Source of the DNA: Simmondsia chinensis
Taxonomy: Eukaryota > Streptophyta > Magnoliopsida > Caryophyllales > Simmondsiaceae
DNA length: 64,000 bases
Reading direction: 5' to 3'
NCBI GenBank assembly: GCA_018398585.1
Contig: JAGTTD010000008.1
Coordinates: forward strand, 8,506,501-8,570,500
The position numbers and the translations under genes are program-made. Below are positions 1 through 11,395 of the stretch, piece after piece; the first letter of the stretch is position 1; every line of letters begins with the position of its first letter. A model generated the notes under the pieces. That model did not search any database, was not told the DNA's origin, and saw nothing but the letters and a program-made list of their open reading frames with translations.

Positions 1-830
1 GTTCTAAGTTACACCAAGTCTTGTATAAGAAGCCTTGTGGTGGGAAAGCTTCTCTAAACTTTCCTTTCTCCTTTGACTTGGTAAAGTCTTGTGGGCCTAG
101 AGTGCGCATAGTGGAGAACAAGCATGCACGCACACCCTAGACAGTGCGTCTCGATGTGGTGTGGTGTGGACGTTTTCCAACGCGAACCTTTATCTTTATA
201 GCCATTATATTTCTAGTCGAAGAGTTCTCTTCTTTGCTAAGCATAAGGCTACAAGCTTGAGCTTTAGTCGCCTATCCTTTGGCTAAACATAAGGTTGCAA
301 GCTCGAGACAAAAATGTTGTCTTTTGTTCAGGTTGACCTTGAGCTCAAGGTCTTAACTGTTGGGCTCATGTTCGAGGAGTTTAAGTAGTTTCCCACGTCC
401 ACACATGTTACTTCTTAAATAATGGCCGGATTTTTCGCTTCATGATATCCGTCCACTCCTTATTTCCCACTCTTTCTATGATTTTTAGCAGATTTTCTGC
501 AATTACCATAACCATTTTGACAAGCCAGTTGGACGTGCATTTGGTCTATAAATATAATATTTGGAGGCCTAAAAGCACAATAGAACTGTAGAGTTAATTT
601 CCCATATACTTTTCTCCTTTGATTCATTCTCTTGATTCATCTTCGTGGATTCTTGTTGTTGTTCCATTGATGAGCAAGTTGGAGCATACTTCAGCTCATT
701 ACCCGAGAGTACACTCTTGTGTTGGGTGTCGTGTTAAACCTTGGAGTCGGAGTGCTAGAGACCTCGTTTATACTGATGCAGGGGCATAAACAACTTAGGG
801 ATGATGCATCTCAAATCTTAGCAAATATGA
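1..830 (+). repeat. LTR-like dispersed repeat, copy A (left end outside window)
   Basis: This stretch is a diverged relative of 58433-59431 in the same orientation. Shared blocks, in the same order, are the TGGTGTGGTGTGGAC run, GGCCGGATTTTT, a CTATAAATA box (near 547 here, near 59038 there), GAGCAAGTT followed by GGCATACT- or GAGCATACT-like sequence, a GTGTTAA(A)CCTT block and CAACTTAGGG or CGACTTAGGG. The order (GC-rich upstream part, TATA box, transcribed part) fits an LTR. No coding region adjoins it, so it is a solo LTR or an LTR fragment. Its right limit is set where similarity to the other copy stops. Confidence 0.55.
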
Positions 831-1634
831 GATCGGGCGAATAAAGAGTTATACCCAATCAGGAGTCTTTTAGATAGGAGATACAAATTAGCTAGATTTG
901 CATTTAATTTTGGGTAGGAGTTGTGTTGAGACTCAATTATTTTATGTTCTTAATTATCTAAATTTATTTTAGTCTTTATCTTTAGCTATGAAAGCCCATC
1001 TATTTAAAGAAGAGAGCCAATTAGGGATTTAGGCAGTCAAGTTCTTAAAGTTGTGTTTCTTTTTATTTTCGGATTGTGAAAATTAAGAATTGAACTTTTT
1101 CCTTTATTTCTAATTGTTTTAGTAATTGAAAATTAAAGGACGGTTGTTGAATCCTTTCGTTCTCGAATTTTCATCTATTTGCGCTGCATCAATGTAGATG
1201 TGAACTCCTCAAAGCGCTAATTCCTCAGTTTGATTCATTTTCCCTACCCTTTACCTTATTCATGCCTTCATTTCATTATGTCTATTGTTTTATTCACTTG
1301 CCTGTAGAGCTTGTGACTTGTGTTAGGATTGTTTTGTCCATCTCGAGCTTAATTCATATTTTGTGTTGTAGAAGCTCATGATTGACTCCATTGGAGGTTA
1401 ACGTCAGTCCTATTGAGATTGGTTCTATTCGAGGTCAATAAATTCATCTCATATGCTTGGTTTCGGCACTTTGAGTTCCCTTGTTTATCCTGTGTTCGTA
1501 TTTTGATCGCTCACTAGTCCATATTTCCCTACAAAACTTACCAAAAACATCGACACACCGTATAGGTTGGCTACTGAGATCAATAACATAGGGTTCGAAT
1601 TTGACTCACCCATTGTCGAGGTAGGTTCAGGAGC
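831..1634. other. Unassigned AT-rich sequence
   Basis: I recognise no gene here. Positions 835-1190 have the texture of an LTR 3' end or leader but no partner copy was found in the window. A 63-codon minus-strand reading frame at 1485-1676 runs across the terminal repeat of the Mutator-like element, so it is not a credible gene. Confidence 0.3.
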
Positions 1635-1643
1635 AAGTTTGTT
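1635..1643. repeat. Left target-site duplication of the Mutator-like element
   Basis: AAGTTTGTT directly precedes the terminal inverted repeat and is repeated without mismatch at 12209-12217. Nine base pairs is the duplication length typical of Mutator-like elements. Confidence 0.9.
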
Positions 1644-2464
1644 GGGAAATCGTACGGAATGAACCCCCACCTCCACATTTAATCTTTTTCCAACGCCTCT
1701 CTCCCTACACCAACCTTTTTGGACAATTTTGCCCCTTTCACTATTTCCCTCCCATTTTCACTCTCTCTCTCCACTGCAACACATTCTGCATCCCTCTCTC
1801 TCCTCTGCAACACCTTTCTCTCTCCTCTTACACCCATTTCCCATACCAGTCTCTACGATTTCCACTTTCCTTTTCCAACCGTTGTGACCTTCCAGTTTTC
1901 AAGCCGTTGTGACCTTCTCTTCGGTCAATTCATCCTTGCTCTCGTTGTCACGTCCCTCGACATCCGTTACATTTCATCACTTCACGTTGTTCATCTAGGG
2001 TTTAATCACCATTTCCAAAAAAGTAATACCGATTTCGTTAGTGCATGTTTATTTTCTCTTGGTTATTTGTTGGGGTTGTATGAGGGAAATGTATATTCGA
2101 TTGTTTCGTGTGTTGTACTGGCATAGTATTGGTTACGGTTTTTTTTTTTTTTTTTTTTTTTTCTGGTTTAGGGTGTTTTTTTTTTTTGGGTTTAGGGTTT
2201 TTTTTTTGGGGTTTTGGGTTTTGCTGTTATTGGTGTTGTGAGTAATGGTTAGTGTATTTTGAGTGAGGTTTTCATACTAGCTTGGTTATTTGATTCCGTG
2301 GCAGATTTACTTTATTGTTCCTCATTGTATCTGCGTTTTTCCTATTTTACTAGTGTGGTGGATTTTCGGGGTGGAAAGCAAATATTGACGGTAAAGCATA
2401 AATGGTGTATGATAGTTGATAAACGGCGTGTGAGTGTTCAAAATGGATTACTACCATATGATGT
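1644..2464. repeat. Left terminal and subterminal inverted repeat
   Basis: This matches the reverse complement of 11396-12208 along its length. Landmarks are TTTTTGGACAATTTTGCCCC near 1719, the CT-rich block 1740-1860, the T-tract near 2141 and telomere-like TTTAGGGTTT motifs at 2160-2220. Reading frames at 1719-2126 and 2259-2474 have counterparts in the right arm, but they match no family I know and look like chance frames in a conserved terminal repeat. The CT-rich tract followed by an ATG could be promoter or leader sequence for the captured gene; this is not shown. Confidence 0.85.
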
Positions 2465-5310
2465 TGGGTGTTAATAGTCATGAATCGTGTATGATTAATC
2501 ATACACCATTTATGATTGGCTTAAATGGTGTAATATCATTTTTGTTGGTTGTTTCAAGTCATTGATGGTCTAAACCAATTATACACCATGCATGATTGGT
2601 CTAAATGGTGTAAAATCATCTTATTTTAGAGTGTTTTAAATAAATAGTGGCGTATGATCAATCATACACCGTGTATAATAGATTTTAAGGGTGTAAAATC
2701 AATTAGTTTTAATGTGTTTTCATGTAAATAGTGGTATATGATCAATCATACACTGTGTATGATAGGTTTTAATGGTGTGAAATCAATTTGAGTAGATGTG
2801 TTTCAAGTAATTAGTGGTGTATGATCAATCATACACCGTGTATGATAAGTTTTAATTGTGTAAAATCAACTTGTATAAGTATGTTTCAAGTAATTAGTGG
2901 TGTACGACTAATCATACACCGTGTATGATAAGTTTTAATTGTGTAAAATCAACTTGTATAAGTATGTTTCAAGTAATTAGTGGTGTACGACTAATCATAC
3001 ACCATGTATGATAAGTTTTAATTGTGTAAAATCAACTTGTGCAAGTGTGTTTCAAGTATTTAGTGGTGTATGACTTATCATACACCGTGTATGATAAGTT
3101 TTAATTGTATAAAACCAACTTTTGCTTATTTTTTAAGTAATTACAGGTGTATGGTGTAAAATCAACTTGTTTTAGTGTGGTTTAAGTAATTAGTGGTGTA
3201 TAATCAATCATACACGGTGTATTATAGGTTTTAATGGTGTAACATCAACTTATATAGTTATGTTTCAAGTAATTAGTGGTGTATGATTTATCATACACGG
3301 TATGTGATTTATCATACACGGTGTATGATAAATTTTAATTGTGTAAAATCAACTTGTACAAGTGTGTTTCAAGTAATTATTTGTGTATGACTTATCATAC
3401 ACCATGTACGGTAAGTTTTAATTGCGTAAAATCAACTTGTATAAGTGTGTTTCGAGTATTTAGTGGTGTATGACTTATTATACACCGTGTACAATAAGTT
3501 TTAATTGCATAAAGTCAACTCGTATAATTGTGTTTCAAATATTTAGTGGTGTATGACTTATCAAACACCGTGTATGATAAGTTTTAATTCTGTAAAATCA
3601 ACTTGTATAAGTGTGTTTCAAGTAAATAGTGGTATATGATCAATCATACACCGTGTATGATAGGTTTTAAGGGTGTAAAATCAACTTGTTTTAATGTGTT
3701 TTATGTAAATAGTGGTATATGATCAATCATACACCGTGTATAATAGGTTTTAATTGTGTAAAATCAACTTGTACAAGTGTGTTTCAAGTATTTAGTGGTG
3801 TATAATTTATCATACACCGTGTATGATAAGTTTTAATTGTGTAAAATCAACTTATCCAAGTGTGTTTCAAGTATTTAGTGGTGTATGACTTATCATACAC
3901 CATGTATGATAAGTTTTAATTGTGTAAAATCAACTTTTGCATGTTTTTTAAATAATTACAGGTGTATGGTGTAAAATCAACTTGTTTTTAGTGTGGTTTA
4001 AGTAATTAGTGGTGTATAATCAATCATACTCGGTGTATGATAGGTTTTAATGGTGTAAAATCAACTCATATAGCTATGTTTCAAGAAATTAGTGGTGTAT
4101 GATGTATCATATATGGTGTATGATAAGTTTTAATTGTGTAAAATTAACTTGTACAAGTGTGTTTTAAGTAATTAGTGGTGTATGACTTATCATACACCGT
4201 ATATGATAAGTTTTAAATGTGTAAAATCAACTTGTATAAGTGTGTTTCAAGTATTTAGTGGTGTATGACGTATCATACACCGTATCTGATAAGTTTTAAT
4301 TGTGTAAATCAACTTGTATATGTGTGTTTCAAGTAATTAGTGGTGTATGACTTATCATACACTGTGTATGATAAGTTTTAATTATATGAAATCAACTTTT
4401 GCATGTTTTTTAAGTAATTAATGGTGTATGGTGTGAAATCAACTTGTATTAGTGTGGTTTAAGTAATTAGTGGTATATGATCAATCATACACGGTATATG
4501 ATAGGTTTTAATTGTATAAAATCAACTTATATAGGTATGTTTCAAGTAATTAGTGGTGTATAACTTTTCATACACCGTGTATAATAAGTTTTAATTGTGT
4601 AAAATTAACTTTTGCATGTTTTTTAAGTAATTACTGGTGTATGGTGTGTAATCAACTGGTTTTAGTGTGGTTTAAGTAATTACTGGTGTATGGTGTGTAA
4701 TCAACTGGTTTTAGTATGGTTTAAGTAATCAGTGGTGTATCATTAATCATACACTGTGTATGATAAGTTTTAATTGTGTAAAATCAACTTATATAGGTAT
4801 GTTTCAAGTAATTAGTATTGTATGACTTATCATACACGGTGTATGATAGGTTTTAATGGTATGAAATTAACTTTTGCATGTGTGTTTCAAGTAATTAGTG
4901 GTATAATGCTGTAAAATCAACTTGTATAGGTATGTTTCATGTAATTAGTGGTGCATGATGAATCATACACGGTGTATGATGGATTATAATAGTGTAAAAT
5001 CAACTTATGTAGGTATATTTCAAGTAATTAGTAGTGAATGACTTATCATACACAGTGTATGATAGGTTTTAATGGTATAACATCAACTTTTGCTGTTTTT
5101 CAAGTAATTAGTAGTATAATGGTGAAAAATCAACTTGTATAGGTATGTTTCAAGTAATTAGTGGTGTATGATGAATCATACATGGTGTATGATGGATTAT
5201 AATAGTGTAAAATCAACTTATATAGGTATGTTTCAAGTAATTAGTAGTGTATGACTTATGATAGGTTTTAATGATGTGTAATCTTATTGTGTTGGTGTGT
5301 CTTAAGCAAC
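2465..5310 (+). repeat. 83-bp tandem repeat array, left arm
   Basis: The unit repeats with an 83-bp period, measured between AAGTTTTAATTGTG at 2847 and 2930. At this period the array would hold about 34 units. Each unit contains a near-perfect dyad, ATCATACACCGTGTATGAT or its CGG variant, then TTTTAATTGTGTAAAATCAACTTG-type sequence and TTTCAAGTAATTAGTGGTGT-type sequence. Units vary by point changes and some are shortened. A splice acceptor (TTTTGCAG, ending 5338) follows the array, so it may lie inside an intron of the protease gene. Confidence 0.9.
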
Positions 5311-5338
5311 TAATGGTTTATGATTGATCATTTTGCAG

Positions 5339-6108
5339 GAAATGGATGTCATAATATATTATATTAGACAGAAGAAGCACGTAAGTCCAGATTATTTTGA
5401 TAAGAGGGCAACATGTTCAAGCACACCAATTGCTCCTCAATTTCGAGCCCTTTACACTGGCATGCAGAATAGTTGGAAAAAAATTGAAACAATTTTCGAT
5501 GATTGGGAAACTTTGATCATCAAGTTCCAACCAAGGGATGAAAAATATGGGTTACGGTGCCATGATCTTGATAGGATATACATGCCTATCAATCAAAATA
5601 ATCAGCATTTGTTCCGTGCTGCCATCCATTTAAACGAATGGAGGATAGAGGTTTTTGATTCTCTGTACTGGGCAAAAAGCCGGGAACCAAGGTTAGAGTG
5701 TGTGGAGCCAATTGTAAGATTGCTTCCATACGCTCTTGAGATAGTTGATTTTTGGGACATCAGGCAAGAGCTATCTAAATTTAGAGGCAAACCTTTTCAA
5801 ATATCCTACAAACCGGATTCACGTCCACAACAAATGGGGTATGACATATATTCCCTTCTATATTTTTTATTATTCACAGGAAAATATTAGTAATTATGTT
5901 ACAATGAAGCCTAATATCCTATTGATTCATCTGTTGCAGGTCAGATTGTGGCATCTTTATTGTAAAGTTTATTGAATTTTTACTTACAAACGGCCTCAGC
6001 ATCTCCCAATGCACTCAAGAGCAGATGGAGAAGTTGCGGTGGAATACCTGTGTATACTTGTACAGTCATGGAAGAAAGAAACAAACAAAAATGTATAGCA
6101 GTGAATAA
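5339..6108 (+). CDS. Captured Ulp1-type (C48) cysteine protease domain, two exons
   Basis: The product resembles the C-terminal catalytic domain of Ulp1 (SUMO-protease-like) enzymes captured by plant transposons. Exon 1 is 5339-5838 and exon 2 is 5940-6108. Joined, they give 669 nt, open for 222 codons to TAA at 6106-6108. Landmarks are DRIYMPIN, the His of NQHLFRAAIHL, the Asp of EVFDSL, the Gln pair of RPQQ, and, formed only after splicing, GSDCGIFIVKFIEF with the active-site Cys. So His, Asp, Gln and Cys are all present. No start codon is certain: an upstream acceptor (AG at 5337-5338) suggests that 5' exons lie in or beyond the repeat array, while an ATG at 5324 would read straight through that acceptor. 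The domain shares its family with host proteases, but nothing shows that it acts on SUMO. It is the better preserved of two inverted copies. Confidence 0.75.
5839..5939 (+). other. Predicted 101-bp intron in the Ulp1-type gene
   Basis: The donor is GTATGACA after ATGGG and the acceptor is CTGTTGCAG before GTCAGATTG. Removing it joins the conserved glutamines to the DCG motif in frame, which strongly supports the splice. Without splicing the frame ends at 5890. Confidence 0.85.
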
Positions 6109-6490
6109 ATTTATGTGATGTGTATATCTTATTGTATATTACCACAGGATTTACATTATATTCATTGTACTATGGAAAATAATCACTGCCACATGCATTG
6201 TCTAGTGAATTGGTTGAGGTTGTTATAGATATTTGTTCCATTACATGTACTCAATATTATACTTGATATACTTGTATTAAATTTGTACTAAGTGTAAATA
6301 GCTTGATAATTGGATGTATATATTTTATCCAATATAATACAACACTGATTTTACTTTGCCAGTTTTCATTCTTTCACTTTCTCTCATCCCTTTCCCTTCT
6401 CAGAAGCTCTAATCCGCCCTTCCATAGCTCAAACCAAAAATCACTTATTTCTTCTATATAAGATTCAAGGTCCGACATGGCAGCAAATAT
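6109..6490 (+). other. 3' flank of the protease gene in the left arm
   Basis: This AT-rich stretch contains AATAAA-like sequence right at the stop codon and has no reading frame. It is conserved as the inverse complement at about 7770-8174, including the block with TTTCACTTTCTCTCATCCC, so it belongs to the fold-back arms. Confidence 0.6.
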
Positions 6491-7705
6491 AAAGGCATAA
6501 TTCATCATACACCACTAATTACTTGAAACACGCTTATAAAAGTTGATTTTACACCATTATACGAGCAAAACTTAAAAAAACTGCAAAAAGTTAATTTTAT
6601 ACCATTAAAACTTATCATACACCATGTATGATTGATCATATACTACTACTTACTTAAAACATACCTATATAAGTTCATTTTACACCGTTATAACCCATCA
6701 TACACCGTGTATGATTCATCATACACCAATAATTACTTGAAACGTGCTTACAAAAGTTGATTTTACTCCATTATACATGCAAAAGTTGATTTTATAACAT
6801 TAAACCTTATCATACACCGCGTATGATTGATTATACACCACTATTTACTTGAAACATACCTATATAAGTTCATTTTACACTATTATAACCCATCATACAC
6901 CGTATATGATTCATCATACACCACTACTTACTTGAAACACACTTATAAAAGTTGATTTTACACCATTATACCAGCAAAACTTGAAAAAAACTACAAAAAG
7001 TTGATTTTATACCATTAAAACTTATTATACACCATGTATCATTGATCATACACCATTATTTACTTGAAACAAACCTATATAAGTTCATTTTATACCATTA
7101 TAACCCATCATATACCGTGTATAATTCATCATACACCACTAATAACTTGAAACACACTTATAAAAGTTGATTTTACACCATTATACCAGCAAAACTTGAA
7201 AAAAACTACAAAAAGTTAATTTTATACCATTAAAACTTATCATACACCGTGTATGATTTATCATACACCACTATTTACTTGAAAAATACCTATATAAGTT
7301 CATTTTACACCGTTATAACCTATCATACACCGTGTGTGATTCATCATACACCAATAATAACTTGAAACACACTTGTAAAAGTTGATTTTACCCATTATAT
7401 TACTAATTACTTGAAAAAGTCTGCAAAAGTTGATTTTATACTATTAAAACCTATCATACACCATGCATGATTGATCATACACCACTATTTACTTGAAACA
7501 CACTTATACAAGTTGATTTTATACCATTATACTAGCAAAACTTGAAATAAACATGCAAAAGTTAATTTTATACCATTAAAACCTATCATACACCGTGTAT
7601 GATAAGTCGTACACCACTAATTACTTGAAACATACCTATATAAGTTGATTTTACACTATTATAATCCATCATACACTGTGTACGATTCATTATACACCAA
7701 TAATT
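6491..7705 (-). repeat. 83-bp-type tandem array in the loop of the fold-back
   Basis: These units are the same family as in the arms but run in the right-arm orientation (CATCATACACCACTAATTACTTG-like reading on the plus strand). At an 83-bp period this would be about 15 units. Several have internal changes that alternate between two subtypes, so the higher-order period may be about 240 bp. The array is not mirrored in the left arm and therefore forms the single-stranded loop of any hairpin. Confidence 0.8.
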
Positions 7706-7765
7706 ACTTATATAGAAGGAATAAGTGAGTTCTGGTTTGAGCCTGATGCCCTGTCACAAATTGTA
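7706..7765 (-). other. Right-arm-specific segment next to the loop
   Basis: The segment has no partner in the left arm. It begins with a partial copy of the block found again at 7815-7855 (AAGGAATAAG, GAGTTCT, GTTTGAGCC), then has a unique stretch. On the plus strand it can be read without stops as a short peptide, but no family is recognised. It marks where the two arms stop matching. Confidence 0.4.
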
Positions 7766-8174
7766 AATAATCCAGTGAGTATCATGCCTTTATATTTGCT
7801 GCCATATTGGACCTTGAATCTTATATAAAAGGAATAAGCGAGTTCTAGTTTGAGCCATGGAAGGGCAGATGAGAGCTTCTGAGAAGATAAAGGGATGAGA
7901 GAAAGTGAAAGAATGAAAGCTGGCCAAGTAAAATCAGTGTTGTATTATATTGGATAAAATATATACATCCAATAATCAAGCTATTTACATTTAGTACAAA
8001 TCTAATACAAGTATACCAAGTACAAAACTAAGTACATGTAATGGAACAAATATCTATAACAACCTAAACCAATTCACTAGCCAATGCATATGGCATTGAT
8101 TATTTTCCATAGTATAATCAAATATAATATAAATACTGTGGTAATATACAATAAGATATACACATCACATAAAT

Positions 8175-8945
8175 TTATTCACTTCTATTCATTTTCATTT
8201 GTTTCTTTCTTTCATGACTGTACAAGTATATACAGGTATTCAACCGCAACTTCTCCATCTACTCTCGGGGGCATTAGGAGATTCTAAGGCCATTTGTAAG
8301 TAAAAAATCAATAAACTTTACAACAAAGATGCCACAAATCTGACCTGCAATAGATGACACAATAGGATATTAGGCTTCATTGTAACATAATTACTAATAT
8401 TTTCTTGTGAATAATAAAAAATATAGAAGGGAATATATGTCATACCCCATTTTTTGTGGACATGAATCTGGATTGTAGGATATTTGGAAAGGTTTGCCTC
8501 TAAATTTAGACAGCTCCTTCCTGATGTCCCAAAAATCAACCATCTCAAGGGTGTATGGAAGCAATATTACAATTGGTTCCACACACTCTAATCTTGGTTC
8601 CTTGCTTTTTTCCGAGTATAGAGAATCAAAAACCCCTATCCGCCATTCGTTTAAATGGATGGCAGCAAGGAACCAATGCTGATTAGTTTAATTGATGGGC
8701 ATGCATAAACTATCAAGATCATGGCATTGTACCACATATTTTTCATCCCCTGCTAGGAACTTGATGATCAAAGAATCACAATCATCGAAAGCTGTTTCAA
8801 TTTTTTTCACACTGTTCTACATGCCAGTTTAAAGGGATCGAAATTGAGGAGAAATTGGTGCGCTTGAACATGTTGCCCTCTTATCAAAATAATCTGGACT
8901 TACGTGCTTCTTCTGTCTAATATAATATATTATGACATCCATTTC
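8175..8945 (-). pseudogene. Inverted, decayed second copy of the Ulp1-type protease gene
   Basis: This is the right-arm counterpart of 5339-6108. The exon 1 equivalent is 8446-8945 and the exon 2 equivalent is 8175-8344, both on the minus strand. The upstream splice acceptor of the left copy (TTTTGCAG) reads TTTTTCCG here, so it is lost. In exon 2 an extra T in the segment encoding the Cys box (plus-strand CCACAAATCTGACC) shifts the frame, so the active-site DCG motif is not produced. Exon 1 also carries missense changes and in-frame stops upstream of 8582. The product would be non-functional as read, although the DNA can still pair with the left copy. Confidence 0.85.
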
Positions 8946-11395
8946 CGGAAAAATGATCAATCATAAATCATTAGTTACTTAAAACACACCAACACAACAA
9001 GATTACACATCAATAAAACCTATCATACAACGTGTACGATAAGTCGTACACTACTAATTACTTGAAACATACCAATATAAGTTGATTTTACACTATTATA
9101 ATCCATCATACACCGTGTATGATTCATCATACACCACTAATTTCTTGCAATATACCTATACAAGTTGATTTTACACTATTATATCACTAATTACTTGAAA
9201 CACACTAGCAAAAGTTGTTTTTATACCATTAAAACCTATCATACACCGTGTATGATAAGTCATATACTACTAATTACTTGAAACATACCTATATAAGTTG
9301 GTTTTACACTATTATAATCCATCATATACCATGTACGATTCATCATACACCACTAATTACTTGAAACATACCTATACAAGTTGATTTTACACTATTATAC
9401 CACTAATTACTTGAAAAAACCTGTAAAGTTGATGTTATACCATTAAAACCTATCATACACAGTGTATGATAAGTCATACACCACTAATTACTTGAAGCAT
9501 ACCGATATAAGTTGATTTTACACTATTATAATCCATCATACACCGTGTATGATCCATCATACACCATTAATTACTTGAAACATACCTATACAAGTTGATT
9601 TTACACTATTATACCACTAATTACTTGAAAAAACCTGCAAAAGTTGATGTAATACCATTAAAACCTATCATACACAATGTATGATAAGTCATACACTACT
9701 AATGACTTGAAACATACCTATATAAGTTGAGTTTACACGGTTAAAACCTATCAGACACCGTGTATGATTGATCATACACCACAAATTACTTAAACCACAC
9801 TAATACAAGTTGATTTCACACCATACACCAGTAATTACTTAAAAAACATGCAAAAGTTGATTTCACATAATTAAAACTTATACTACACAGTGTATGATAA
9901 GTCATACACCACTAATTACTTGAAACACACATATACAAGTTGATTTACACAATTAAAACTTATCAGATACGGTGTATGATATGTCATACCCCACTAAATA
10001 CTTGAAACACACTTATACAAGTTGATTTTACACATTTAAAACTTATCATATACGGTGTATGATAAGTCATACACCACTAATTACTTAAAACACACTTGTA
10101 CAAGTTAATTTTACACAATTAAAACTTATCATACACCGTATATGATAAATCATACACCACTAATTTCTTGAAACATAGCTATATAAGTTGATTTTACACC
10201 ATTAAAACTTATCATACACCGAGTATGATTGATTATACACCACTAATTACTTAAACCACACTAAAAACAAGTTGATTTTACACCATACACCTGTAATTAC
10301 TTAAAAAACATGCAAAAGTTGATTTTACACAATTAAAACTTATCATACATGGTGTATGATAAGTCATACACCACTAAATACTTGAAACACGCTTGGATAA
10401 GTTGATTTTACACAATTAAAACTTATCATACACGGTGTATGATAAGTTATACCACACTAAATACTTGAAACACACTTATACAAGTTGATTTTACACAATT
10501 AAAACTTATCTTACACGTGTATGCTAAGTCATACACCACTAAATACTTGAAACACGCTTATATAAGTTGATTTTACGCAATTAAAACTTATCATACACCG
10601 TGTATGGTAAGTCATACACCACTAATTACGTGAAACATAACTATATAAGTTAATTTTACACCATTAAAACCTATCCTACACTGTGTATGATTGATCATAT
10701 ACTACTAATTACTTAAACCACACTAAAACAAGTTGATTTCACACCATACACCAGTAATTACTTGAAAAAAACTGTCAATAGTTGATTTTACCCAATTAAA
10801 ACTTATCATACGTGGTGTATGATAAGTCATACACCACTAATTACTTGAAACATACCTATATAAGTTGATTTTACACAATTAAAACCTATCATACATCGTG
10901 TATGATTGATCATACACCACTAATTACTTAAACCACACTAAAACAAGTTGACTTCACACTATACACTATAATTACTTAAAAAACATGCAAAATTTTTTTT
11001 ACACAATTAAAACTTATCATACACGGTATATGATAAGTCATACACAGTGTATGATAAGTCATACACCACTAATTACTTGAAACACACTTACGCAAGTTGA
11101 TTTTACACAATTAAAACTTATCATACACGGTGTATGATTGATCATACTCCACTATTTGCATAAAACACATTAAAACAAGTTGATTTTACACCTTTAAAAC
11201 CTATTATACACGGTGTATGATTGATCGTGCACCAGTATTTACTTAAAACACTCTAAAACATGATGATTTTACACCATTTAGACCAATCATGCATGGTGTA
11301 TAATTGGTTTAGACCATCAATGACTTGAAACAACCAACAAAAATGATATTACACCATTTAAACCAATCATAAATGGTGTATAATTAATCATACAT
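8946..11395 (-). repeat. 83-bp tandem repeat array, right arm
   Basis: This is the mirror image of the left-arm array: the same dyad (ATCATACACNGTGTATGAT) and the same spacer blocks in reverse complement. At an 83-bp period it would hold about 29 units. It ends at the subterminal repeat near 11395, as the left array begins after the matching point near 2465. Confidence 0.9.

Noticed and set aside
1719..2126. 135-codon frame in the left terminal repeat as a gene
   Set aside because: Serine/leucine composition comes from a CT-rich tract; the mirrored sequence at 11748-11990 keeps only part of the frame and no known domain is seen.
2160..2222. True internal telomere
   Set aside because: Only a few degenerate TTTAGGG-like units separated by T-tracts, mirrored in the other terminal repeat.
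2041..2241. 66-codon frame rich in Phe near 2041-2241
   Set aside because: It is produced by T-tracts in the terminal repeat and is not conserved as a protein in the right arm.
2465..5310. CRISPR-like array of repeats with dyads
   Set aside because: The whole 83-bp unit repeats with no unique spacers, there are no cas genes, and the context is a plant MULE.
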